From Trichobilharzia regenti (Eukaryota > Platyhelminthes > Trematoda > Strigeidida > Schistosomatidae): a DNA stretch of 64,000 nucleotides. The notes below the pieces were generated by a model that saw nothing but the letters and a program-made list of their open reading frames with translations, did no database searches and was not told the origin of the DNA. Shown one piece after another: positions 44,022 to 54,175 of the stretch. Positions within the stretch are counted from its first letter, which is position 1; each line of letters starts with the position of its first letter. Made by a program: the position numbers and the translations under genes. The DNA is taken from contig OX235262.1 of the NCBI GenBank assembly GCA_944472135.2, forward strand, positions 43,265,804-43,329,803. The letters are read 5' to 3'.

Positions 44022-44500
44022 CCAGTGGGATCCATCCAGTCCGAGGTCAGGATGGAGTTCCTACCGATGACATTGGTTGGTTGGTCGGGCTAAATGCATC
44101 TCGAATTGGTAGAAGTTAGGATTCATGGACTGGTCATTGAATCGGGTCCCAGTGGCTGAATGGTGTACAAGAATACCTTGTAACAAGGAGGATATGAGTT
44201 CTACCGCTGGGAGTGGATGCGTACTGATGATGAGCCCCTGCTGGCGACGGGCTTTTGCGTCGGTGGCACAGTGGTTAGGACTCTTGCCAACCATCCACAT
44301 GGTCCGGGGTTTGATTCGCTGCCGACGAAGACCTGATATCAGTGGTCGGCCTGCGAAATTTAGGCTACCGATATCCATGCTGAAAATTCCATACTTGTAC
44401 AAAAAAAATAAACTGTGGAATCAAGCTGTAACCAAAAATAAAAAAATAAACTAGGAGGACGAAACAGCTTTCCAGTACTCCCTAGTTTCGATGGAGATTT
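44022..44500 (+). repeat. SB repeat copy split by a SINE C insertion
   Basis: The head (GGTCATTGAATCGGGTCCCA, GTGGCTGAATGGTGTACAAG) and GCGTACTGATGATGAGCCC end at 44237. The rest of the core (AAACTAGGAGGACGAAACAG, CTTTCCAGTACTCCC) resumes at 44448. The gap is filled by a SINE C. Confidence 0.7.
44251..44447 (+). mobile_element. tRNA-headed SINE C, copy 3, nested in SB
   Basis: GCGTCGGTGGCACAGTGGTT (A-box), CATGGTCCGGGGTTTGATTC (B-box), the shared GGTCGGCCTGCGAAATTTAG body and an AAAAATAAAAAAATAAA end. It lies wholly inside the SB core, so SB is the older insertion. Confidence 0.75.
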
Positions 44501-44519
44501 CGTCAGAAACTAACCTCAT

Positions 44520-46193
44520 TTAGAGAATGATGGGAAATTAAGGCAAACTTGATAGTGATTTCGCCCAACAATACCAACAACGGAAGCAGAAGTTCCAGTG
44601 AACATTGACCCCCCAACGAAATCAGAAGTCCTGAATGCTATCAAGATGCTAAAAGCTGGGAAAGCACCAGGACCAGATGGAATCCCAGCAGAAGCTTTGA
44701 AAATAGACCCAGAGACAACACCGGACTTGATGACGCCACTGCTGGAGAAGGTGTGGAAAGAGGGCAAAGTACCCGAGGATTGGAAGAACAGTTACTTATT
44801 CAAACTTCCAAAGAAAGGAGACTTAAGTCAATGTAAAAACTGGCGTGGAATTATGCTTCTGTCCATTCCAAGCAAGATACTAAGTCGCATCATCCTGGAG
44901 AGAATCAAACAAGCCCTAGATGAAAAACTTCGTCCGGAACAGGCTGGATTCAGGAGAAACAAATCATGTATTGATCAAATCGCCACTCTACGGATCATCA
45001 TTGAACAAAGCTTGGAATGGCAGTCACCTCTCTATCTCAACTTCATCGACTTTGAAAAGGCCGTCGACAGCGTCGATCGAGAGGTCATTTGGAAACTACT
45101 TCGCTACTACGGGGTCCCATCGACAATTATACACCTCATCCAACAGTTATACGACAATGCTGCATGCCAAGTAATCCACAACGGGAAACTTACGGAAGCC
45201 TTCGAAGTGAGGACGGGAGTGAGGCAAGGCTGTCTACTATCACCAATGATCTTCCTGATTGCAATTGATTGGATAATGCGACAGACAACGGCAACCAACG
45301 AGGGAACAGGCATAAAATGGACTCACACAAAATACTTGGAGGATCTGGACTTCGCCGATGATATATGTCTGATTTCCCATAAACTGGAAGATATGCAAAT
45401 GAAAAGTAACAAGTTGGCAGAAGAAGCATCAAAGATAGGACTTCCTCCAGGTGAACATAGATAAAACAGAGGTGATGAAGAATCCTGGCCAACACCAATA
45501 GCAACAACAACAACAGACAACAATCAGCATAAGTGGGAAGAACCTGAAAGAAACAAACTCCTTCACCTACCTGGGAAGCATCGTCTCAACTACAGGCGGA
45601 ACTGACGAAGACATCAAAACAAGAATCGGAAAAGCAAGACAAGCTTTCATTACTCTCAAATCTGTGTGGAGGTCAACAGCACTACTCAGCATCAAAAATA
45701 ACATCCGGATTTTCAACTCCAATGTAAAGTCAGTGCTACTATACGGATCAGAGACTTGGCGAGTCATAAAGAACATCTCAAACAGACTTCAGACCTTCAT
45801 TAACAGCTGTCTTCGCTCAATACTTCGTTCAAGATCAGATGGCCGGCCAGAAAAGATCAGCAACAGGGATCTCTGGGAGCGAACCAATCAGAAACCGATT
45901 GTGAAACAAATAGGCAGGAAAAAATGGAGATGGATTGGCCACACGCTGAGGAAACCATCAAGTGACATCACTAGACAAGCCCTCGAGTGGAACCCGAAAG
46001 GGAGGCGGCGAGTTGGTCGTCCAAAGGTGAGTTAAAGTAGGTCATGCGAGGAGGAGATGAAAGCATGTGGACAGACCTGGAGCGGGGTGAAAAAGTTGTC
46101 TGAAAACAGAAGGCAATGGAGGTGCGCAGCTGAAGCCCTATGTTCCTCTAGGAACTAAAGGATACAATAATAATAATAATAATAATAATAATT
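44520..46193 (+). mobile_element. RTE LINE, 5'-truncated, plus strand
   Basis: Lacks the endonuclease and begins in the RT N-terminal region. One frame (44598-45464) holds APGPDGIPAEALK, LPKKGDLSQCKNWRGIML, RPEQAGFRRNKSCIDQIATL, FIDFEKAVDSVDREVIWKLL, GVRQGCLLSPMIF and an intact catalytic FADD near 45350. A frameshift near 45440 and a TAG near 45500 then break it. The C-terminal part continues ([41 protein letters not shown]) to a 3' end with CCTATGTTCCTCTAGGAACT and an (AAT)n tail at 46165-46193. The family resembles schistosome SR2-type RTE. Confidence 0.85.
46165..46193 (+). repeat. (AAT)n tail of the RTE element
   Basis: Trinucleotide tail typical of RTE 3' ends. The minus-strand copy has its counterpart near 50411-50440. 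Confidence 0.75.
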
Positions 46194-47288
46194 GTTAATG
46201 ATTTCGCCATAGTTACGCATTTATTTTATCTGTGTGGGCGTATAATCTATCGCCAAGCATCGAAACAAATACTTTCAGGCTACAAGGTGACTTAGCCGAC
46301 CATTCGGCCACTTGATATGGAGTTCAATCACCTATGAAGTTTTTTTAATTTCTGTCATTTCACAATACAACACTACTATCATAAATATTAAATATTTCTT
46401 TGGTATAGAATGTTAATAGATCAATATCACCCATTGATTTTTTTTGGAATACGCAAATTTGCATTGTTTTGATTGGCTTATTGATCATATCTCTATTTAA
46501 TACGTATACGGGATGGCCAACATTCCTTCATCTTGTTTTATGTATCTATCTTCATATAATAAGCTTATAATTAAGACGCATAAGAAAAGAGTTAGAGCAA
46601 CTGCTGATGCCAAATATTCCAACATTAAATAATTATTTTGTTTGTTTGATCTATATACAGTGGATTATAAAACTAATTAGCGTTAAAAACTTATTGATAT
46701 CTTCTGTTTTTGTTTACACTAGTGTTACTATGGTGATTCTCTTGGTGAATGGTTTTTGTTTGTTTCATAGTATGCATGTGTTAGTAGACAATTATTGGAC
46801 ATTTTGAGTGATCTGAAAGTAGGGGAACGGAGTTAACGAAATTGGGTGATGATACCTACACTCGATTGTTTGTTCGACTCGTTTACATCCATAAGATATA
46901 CACAATCAACTTATATAAACACAAACAACTTGAATATAATGTTAATAAAGTCTGTCCATATGACGACGGTTAACAAGGTGATAATTCAAAAAGGTGATTC
47001 GCAAAAGTGAAAGATAGGATTGGAATAAAGCGAGAACAACATTGATTTGTGCAGAATAACATGGTACCATCATTTATTTCGTTGGCTTCTCGTCAGTTGC
47101 TTACAGCCTAAATAAATTTTCAGGTTTAAGTACAGAAACGTTTTAACATACTTGCAAATTTTACATGTTGTCAGTTGACAGAAAGTTTCACAATTAGTAA
47201 ACAGTGCTCAGAAAATTGCGCTTATATAGTTTTTACACAGGCAGTTCAAGTTAAAAAAAAATTAATGTATGCATATAATGGTAAGGGA
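46194..47288. other. Spacer, no gene seen
   Basis: AT-rich. A 66-codon hydrophobic frame at 46607-46807 probably reflects T-richness only. Confidence 0.35.
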
Positions 47289-47551
47289 GTTACATAATAA
47301 AGATGGGATGTGCGTTGGATGCATAGTGACTAATAAGTTAGGTAAACAATGAAGTGAGTTGAACTCAAATCATAGAAACAAGAGACAAACAAAATTACAG
47401 ATTATAAAAGGCGGGTGAGGTTAAAGACAAAGATTACGCAGTCAGATGAGAGAAAAAAGACATCCAGTTACCAAGGCAAGGAAAGACTAATAACTGGTTC
47501 TTTCTGAACACATAGATCTGGTTTCAAGCGTTTGATAGAAATTGCTTCGGC
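47289..47551 (-). repeat. Tandem repeat copy 1 at a Penelope 3' end
   Basis: Begins GTTACATAATAAAGATGGGA and ends AATTGCTTCGG. The next 240 bases repeat the same order of phrases (ATCATAGAAACAAGAGA, GACATCC.GTTACCA, GAAAGACT.AT.ACTG, CGTTTGA) at moderate identity. Confidence 0.7.
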
Positions 47552-47791
47552 GTTACGTAATAAAGACGAAAGATGCGCAAGATTATGAGTAACTAATAAA
47601 ATGAGTTTAATTCAAATCATAGAAACAAGAGATAAGAAAAATTACACTGTATCAGAGAGAGGTGACGTTATCAAATGAAAGAGAGACTAAAGACATCCGG
47701 TTACCAGGATAGACAAGGAAAGACTGATGACTGCTTCCTTCTGAGCACACATAAATCGACTTTTGGGCGTTTGAAACAGATTGCTTCGGCA
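47552..47791 (-). repeat. Tandem repeat copy 2 at a Penelope 3' end
   Basis: Begins GTTACGTAATAAAGACGAAA, ends at GATTGCTTCGGC, and continues directly into the Penelope coding tail to its right. Differences and small indels from copy 1 show the duplication is old. Confidence 0.7.
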
Positions 47792-47990
47792 AGCTTAGGG
47801 AGAACTGAGTTTTTTATCTATTGATAATTTTAAAGGATTTCGGTATTTCCACCTCATGATTCGTATCAAGGAGATGTCTGGTAATGGTAAGATTGTAAGC
47901 GTTTGTTCCCTTGAGACGTAGGCTTTTAAATACATGTTTAAAAAGTCGGAGGTGTAGTCTAAAATGGAGGAAGAATTGTAGTTGTCGTGA
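47740..47990 (-). pseudogene. Penelope-like element 4, nuclease tail
   Basis: Minus-strand reading in shifting frames gives TNAYNLTITRHLLDTNHEVE, FKIINR and EAICFKRPKVDLCAQKEAV, equivalent to the conserved end of Penelope GIY-YIG proteins (EAIAI..L.P.LCIQK). Only this last piece plus its 3' UTR repeats remain. Confidence 0.65.
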
Positions 47991-48559
47991 TGATTATTAA
48001 GCTTTTATTGTTTTACTAGATGTCATCTTCAACGTGATCATCATTTCGAAGTTAACTTGGCGATTGAGCCTTTCAGTTTAACAACTGAAATCCACTAATA
48101 ATTGTCCAAAAACATGAATAAACTGTCTGTATGAAGCTGTACATCAAAATCGAAGTAAGTTGGTTCCCTCAGAGAAGCAATTATAAACGAACAGAAAGGA
48201 AAGGTGAATATGGATGACGAAAAGAAATACAAATTTCAAGGTATGTGATCAAGAGTCATCGACCATTGATTCCTGGCATATAGAAGCCGACAATGAAAGC
48301 ATCTAGACCTTTCAAATGCAGGCTAAACCAACAATGTGAGTCTTCATTAAAAAGGCATCTCTACAACCAATTTTATGCTAGGTATGCTGAAGTCTGTTCT
48401 TATCTACACTAATTACTTCTGTGGTTCTCACTGACTAAACTAACATCTCCTTGGAACAATTCAGTGAATTTTCCATTCAGATTATTCAGTGATTGAGACA
48501 ATCTTCTAAACTAACCGACAGTAATACAATCTAGAAATTCAAGTAGTAAAAATATTTAC
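47991..48559. other. Spacer, no gene seen
   Basis: No coding or repeat signal recognised. Confidence 0.35.
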
Positions 48560-49508
48560 TCAACTCTCATAGTTTTAACTAAATGTAACACTGTTGATTT
48601 CAGCTTGAGAAGTGAAAAAGACATGCATAGATTGATTCAATCTCATGATTGTTGTAATATTGATGGTACCATGATTGAGAGTAAGTCAAGTGTTTCTTAT
48701 CTTGGCATTAGTTTCTCGTCAAATCTTTGCTGGTCGTCTCATATTCTTATAGTTTCTAGGAGAGTTTTCCGTCTGACTTATTACATAAAGAAGTTGAGAC
48801 ACTCAGGTATAACTCAATCTCTTATCATACAATTTATTAATTCATGTGTTTTGCCCATCATTCTTTATTGTTCTCCATTATTCTTCCCTGGGCTACTCAA
48901 GAAAGATCATATAATACTACGAAGAACATTGAGGGCTGTAAGTAGGGTCAGTGCTATCCCTTTGACTGAACTAAATGACACTGTTGTCAATAGGCATATG
49001 AATTCGTGTAAACACTTAGCTAAAGTTATCTTGTCTGATAGTGAACATCCTCTTTATTCACAATTGTTTCCTTGTATCTCTTCGGGTAAGACCAGAAGAA
49101 ATTTTATAAACATTTATGCTCGTACTACAAAATATAAAAATTCGACCGTTCCATATTTGGCACGAGTATTGTGTGAAGAGACAAATATCAGAAAAGAACT
49201 TTTACAACTTTTGAATCAGTAACTAAACTATAAAATGAAATGATGCATATTAATGCAAGTGTTATTTGTTATATTATTTATTTATTATTCACTATGACCT
49301 GGAAATGGTATGATTTTGTTGGGTTTTTTATTCTTATTTATTTTTTATTATTTTTTCCTATTAACTATCAATATTTTAACATTTTATATATTTATATAAT
49401 TATAAACAGAGCTAAACCATTGCAATATGTAAAAGAAACGCTGAAAATTCCATGCTGTAAATTTTTATTGTTGTGGAATAAAGTGATTATTATTATTATT
49501 ATTATTAT
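48560..49508 (+). mobile_element. CR1/Jockey-like LINE 3' end, 5'-truncated
   Basis: An open stretch (48605-49222) encodes the RT C-terminal region. SVSYLGISFSSNLCWSSHI is the post-catalytic LGV.ID..L.W..HI block. The rest (RVFRLTYYIKKLRHSGITQS, FINSCVLPIILYCSPLFFPG, LKKDHIILRRTLRAVSRVS) fits the CR1/Jockey-type tail. The stop is at 49220-49222, followed by a T-rich 3' UTR and a (TTA)n tail at 49485-49508. The catalytic domain is absent. The frame has no stops, so this copy is fairly young. Confidence 0.75.
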
Positions 49509-50410
49509 CGCCCAAATATGATCACTCTTCTATATACAGTATTTTGATGATGATGAAATTATGAACTACAAATCACCGATGGAATTCAACTAATCCATCA
49601 GTAAAATTAACATCACATCGTTGTAGTAGAATGTCAATCAAAATTATATATATCTCAGTCAGCTTCTAGTGTGATTTTGGAGAAAATACTTTCACACCAC
49701 ACTCACAAGTTGCTGTCTTTCAATATGAACAACACACTTGAGATATATTTCCATTCACATATTACTCGTAATTGACGTGTGAAGTTAAAAGTACTCCATT
49801 GTTATGACTGACATTTTTTCTATCGACTGCAGTAACTGTTAGTGGAGTAGGACTATGTGTTTGAGTAACCTTAACTATTCATAATAAGTAAGAATAACAG
49901 ATCAATAAGTCAATAAATAAGACTAGAAGGAATAACTGAAAGTCAAGATTGCAACAGACAACTGTGTTCAAATTCACTAAATCTTATTCCTGAGTGACTG
50001 TATTCGAAAATCACACCGACAGAGATGTGAAGTGCTGACTCCCAACTGAGGAACCAATTGGAAATGTGGCAGTCCATTAATCAAATAAAAACAGACAATT
50101 CAACGTTCAGGTACTAAATAATTCTGAGGATCAAGTCATTGCGTGACAGAAACAGTCTTCATGTCCTATGAAACCTCTTAATGCATCTTGATGAAGTATT
50201 CAGATTTCACTATCGATGGTTATTTTCGAAAACTAGAGATCAACCGGCTCAAGCTATTAATTAAATATCTTTCCGCTCACTCCAAAAATACGAAACCAGC
50301 TTTATTCATTTAAAATTCTAAAATAAACGTACTTTCTAGGTTTTCCTCTCTCCAACTCAGTTTTAACATCCATTATGTTTCTTTGAAGGTTGAAACACAG
50401 CGTGTCGTCA
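49509..50410. other. Spacer, no gene seen
   Basis: AT-rich, nothing recognised. Confidence 0.35.
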
Positions 50411-50426
50411 TAATTATTATTTATTA

Positions 50427-51226
50427 TTATTGCTCCCTTGGGTTCCTAGTGGAACATAGGGCTTCAACTGCACGTCTCCATTTTCTTCTGTCTTCTGCTG
50501 TACTTTTCGCCTGCATCCATGTTAATCCATATTCTTTCAACTCCTCTTCACACGATCTCCTCCATGTCACCCTTGGACGTCCCACACGCCGCTTCCCTTT
50601 CGGGTTCCACTCGAGGGCTTGACGCGCGATGTCACCCAGCGGTCTCCTCAGCGAGTGTCCGATCCATCTCCACTTTCTCCTGCATATTTGTTGGGCGATT
50701 GGTTCTTGCTTTGTTTGTTCCCATAATTCCTTGTTGGTGATTCTTTCCGGCCATCTGATCTTCAGTATAGAGCGAAGACAGTTGTTAATAAAGGTCTGCA
50801 GCCTTTTGGAAATATTCTTTGTGACCCGCCAAGTTTCTGATCCGTATAGAAGAACTGACTTTACGTTTGTATTGAAAATCCGAATTTTGTTGATGCTGAG
50901 TGACGAAGATTTCCAGATTGATTTCAGGTTGATGAATGTGTTTCTCGCCTTCCCGATTCTCGCTCGATTTGACATCCTCGTCCGCTCCTCCTGTAGTTGA
51001 GACAATGCTCCCTAGATAAGTGAATGAAGTAACCTCTTTCAAATCCCTCCCGTTGATGGTGATTGACGTTGGATGTTGTTGCTGTTGTTGGTTGGTTATT
51101 TTCATAACCTCCGTCTTGTCTATGTTTACCTGGAGTCCTGTCTTCGCCGGCTGCTTCTTCGACCAGTTTGTCGGTTTTCGCTTGTAAGTCTTCGATTGTG
51201 TGTGACATCAAACATAAATCATCCAC
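50427..51226 (-). pseudogene. RTE C-terminal region in shifted frames
   Basis: Three overlapping frames together give the usual order: DDLCLMSHTIEDLQAKTDKL (51226-51160), then [35 protein letters not shown] (51070-50980), then [57 protein letters not shown] and EALCSTRNPRE to the stop (50427). At least two further frameshifts separate them. Confidence 0.75.
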
Positions 51227-52577
51227 GCGCGAAATCCAGGTCTTCTAGGTTCTTCACGTCGGTCCAGGATATTCCTGTCTTCTCGTTTCCCACAGTCTGA
51301 CGCATAATCCAGTCCACCACAATTAGGAATATCATTGGTGATAGTAAGCACCCTTGTCTGACTCCTGTGTTTACTCCAAACGCCTCGCTGAGTCTTCCGT
51401 TGTGGATCACTTGACATGTGCCGTTGTCGTACAGCTGTTGAATAAGGTTGATGAATATTTGGGGTACGCCATAGTACTCGAGTAATTTCCAAATTACTTC
51501 ACGATCAACGCTGTCGAAGGCCTTCTCAAAGTCTATAAAGTTGAGGTAGAGGTTTGATTGCCATTCCATGCTTTGTTCTGTGATGATGATGCGTAGAGTT
51601 GCAATTTGGTCAGTACATGATTTGCCTTTCCTGAATCCAGCTTGTTCTGGTCGGAGTTCTGTCTCCAGTGCGTCCTTTAATCTCTCCAGGATGATGCGAC
51701 TCAGGATTTTACTTGGCGTCGATAGGAGCATGATTCCTCGCCAGTTCTTGCAGAGTGGGCCTAAGTCGCCCTTCTTTGGTAGTTTCACGAGGTAACCTTT
51801 CCTCCAGTCAGTAGGCACCTTTCCCTCCTTCCAGACCTTTTGCAATAATGGAGTCAGCATGTCTGCTGTCGTCTCTGGGTCTGCTTTCAGTGCTTCAGGG
51901 GGTATTCCATCTGGTCCGGCTGCTTTTCCAGCTTTCAGAAGCTTGATTGCATTCAAGACTTCAGCTCTCGTTGGAGGATTGGTGTCAACTTGCAGTTGTG
52001 TGCGCGCCGTTGTTGGTATTTCTGGACGGGTTGCAGGTGATGGTCGGTTCAAGAGTCCTTTGAAGTGATCCGCCCATTGTTTAATCTGTTTTTCTTCCTT
52101 GGTAATTGGGTTCCCTTGGCTGTCTTTTATAGGTTTCGCTTGTGTTGATCTCTTCCCGGATAGAGATTTGGTTATCTGATATAGTGTCCTCAGGTCCCTT
52201 TTGCCTGCTGCCTTCTCAGCTTCAGTAGCTAGATTGTCGTAGAATCGTCTTTTGTCCTTCCTAGCACTCTTCTTCACTTCTTTGTCCAGTGCTGTGTAAG
52301 TTGAGCTCATCGTCTCCTTCTCCTGTCCGTCCTTGCATTGAATCATTTTCTCTTTCACCATTCTCCTCTCTTCTATTAATTTCCAAGTGTCCGTTGAGAG
52401 CCATTCCTTGTCTTGTCTCTTCTTTCTTCCTAGAACCGTTGAACACGTTTCGTTGAGAATCGCCTTCAGAGACTTCCAATGTTCTTCCACGCATGATTCT
52501 TCAGTGATGTCGCGTAGTGTTTCCTGCTTTGCTCTGACAGTTGCAGTGAAAGTGTCTTTTGTGGTTGTGTCCTTCAG
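51219..52577 (-). pseudogene. RTE reverse transcriptase domain, catalytic site hit by frameshift
   Basis: Same frame as the endonuclease, restarting after the TAA: LKDTTTKDTFTATVRAKQET, then AAGPDGIPPEALKADPETTA, VKLPKKGDLGPLCKNWRGIM, RPEQAGFRKGKSCTDQIATL, FIDFEKAFDSVDREVIWKLL and GVRQGCLLSPMIFLIVVDWI. The frame is lost exactly at the catalytic motif. The copy at 45350 has an intact FADD here; this copy reads DFARG followed by a stop because of four extra bases near 51223-51230. The second half (DDLCLMSHTIEDLQAKTDKL) resumes in another frame at 51226. The RT is therefore dead. Confidence 0.82.
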
Positions 52578-53456
52578 TTATTGAGTGTTGAACTTGCATT
52601 GTGGCCTATCCCCAGCTATCCTCGAGGCTTTTAGTTTCACCTTGAAAGTCCCTTCTACTAGATAGTGGTCTGAACCCACATCTGCTCCTCTCCTTGACCT
52701 TGTGTCCAGTAGGCTCCGTCTCCACTTTCTTGAAATTGAGATGAAGTCTATTTGATTCTTGGTGTTTCCATCTGGTGAAATCCATGTCGTCTTGTGTATA
52801 TCCTTGTGTTTGAACACACTACCACCAATCACCAAATCATTGAAGGCGCAGAAGTCTGAGAAGAGTTCACCATTGTCGTTCATTTCGCCGAGGGCCTCAC
52901 GACCCATGGTGAGTTCTCTTCCTGTGTTGTCTCGTCCCAGCTTCGCATTCATGTCGCCCATCAGGATTTTGATATCGCCATTTGGGACGTTGTCCATTAT
53001 TGCTTGTAGTTGTCTGTAGAACGCCTCCTTCTTCTCTTGTTCTGAGACGTTTGTAGGCGCATAACATTGAATGACTGTAACTTTCCTTCCTTTTGAGTTG
53101 AACCTGGCTGTCATTATCCTGGAGGAGATTGGTTCCCACTGCATGAGAGCTTTGGTTGCTGTTGGTGACATCATGATGGCCACTCCCTCGGTGTGCTCAT
53201 GGTTGTCCTCTAGGTGGCCGGAATAGATTACTGTCTCTCCAGTAGGTAGTTGGCACCTTCCAGTTCCGTTCCATCTGCTCTCGCAGATTCCCAACACTTC
53301 TATTCTGTACCTTCTCATTTCAGCGGCTATCTGGGCAGCCTTTCCAGTTTCGTACATTGTGCGAACATTCCAGGTACCCATCCTTACTTTTGCTTTCATC
53401 GAAAGAAGGCACATCGGCTGACTGGCTTCCCGAAGGCTTTCACCAGCCTGCGTCAT
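52578..53456 (-). pseudogene. RTE endonuclease domain (APE type)
   Basis: The N-terminal part of the single RTE polyprotein nicks target DNA for priming. Visible blocks: VRMGTWNVRTMYETGKAAQI, the catalytic Glu in LGICESRWNG, SRIMTARFNSKGRKVTVIQCYAPT, the GDMNAKLG block, and C-terminal TTWISPDGNTKNQIDFI and GSDHYLVEG. All apurinic-endonuclease catalytic residues (E, the GDMN Asp/Asn, SDH) appear intact. It ends at a TAA (52578-52580) that is in frame with the downstream RT, so the stop is a single lesion in what was one open frame. Confidence 0.82.
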
Positions 53457-53670
53457 TTCACTTCCCCGATTCCAGCGAAAAGTAAGGCTATTGCTTATGT
53501 TTTTAGAATTTTTAATATATTTATTCGTTGAAGTTTCTGTAGCGATTTGGTTGTTTTACAGGGGTGGAGTTGCTAGCACCACGCCCCAACCCTCCCTCTT
53601 TACCCGGGCTTGGGACCGGCGAGAAAACTAGTAAGCTAGTAGCCTAGCAAGCTAGTATCTGGCGAGGTTG

Positions 53671-53989
53671 TGTCGTCATAATGGCAGACTGTTATGATTA
53701 TATCAGAAGCAAAAATATGGTGATTACGGTTTCACAAATAGACTGTTGGATTTTGTAGCTCTTCAACATGTTAGACAGGAAAACTCAGGAAAACCAGAAT
53801 CGCAAGGACTTTAGAACATCTGATGAAAATCCTATTACCTGACTGAAAAGAGTTTTAAGTCCCAGACATAAAATACTTCAGCTGAACCAGAATCGACTGA
53901 TGGTAAAACGATCGTCAACAAGCACTGAGCTAATCGGTTTCACCACTGACCTCTTGTAGGACTGTGATAATCTGACTACACACTGGGTA
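53671..53989. other. Spacer, no gene seen
   Basis: Flank of the RTE 5' end. Nothing recognised. Confidence 0.3.
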
Positions 53990-54175
53990 GTAACTAATGT
54001 CACACGTCTATTCCTTTGTTTGGTAATGAATGAATTCTATCGGTCAGGCTTCTTGACGACTGTCTCCAGCCGTCGAATAACAACATTTCAGAGTGCACCG
54101 TAATGCACAGCTGGCTGACAGAATGCAGTGTGCACAAAATAAAGGACTGGATGCATCACCCTAGTCACTGCCTAG
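53990..54175. repeat. Repeat family E, copy 3
   Basis: Left end CCTTTGTTTGGTAATGAATG, AATTCTATCGGTCAGGCTTC; right end TGACAGAATGCAGTGTGCAC, AAAATAAAGGACTGGATGCA. The ends are complementary, as in the copy at 18945, with a shorter middle. Confidence 0.5.

Larger units (their letters stand above)
50411..53670 (-). mobile_element. RTE LINE, near full length, minus strand
   Basis: About 3.26 kb. 5' UTR at the right with GGTCCCAAGCCCGGGTAAAG (53600-53620) and a GCTAGTA-rich start, then the APE endonuclease, RT and C-terminal domain, ending in an (AAT)n tail at 50411-50440. It is the longest LINE in the window and the best reference for the decayed RTE pieces at 32-34, 36 and 44.5 kb. One stop codon and several frameshifts disable it. 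Confidence 0.88.

Noticed and set aside
46607..46807. 66-codon hydrophobic, membrane-like frame
   Set aside because: Composition effect in T-rich sequence, with no supporting signal.
47289..47791. Could the two direct repeats be a CRISPR-like or satellite array?
   Set aside because: There are only two diverged copies, too long for CRISPR, and they are continuous with a Penelope coding tail.
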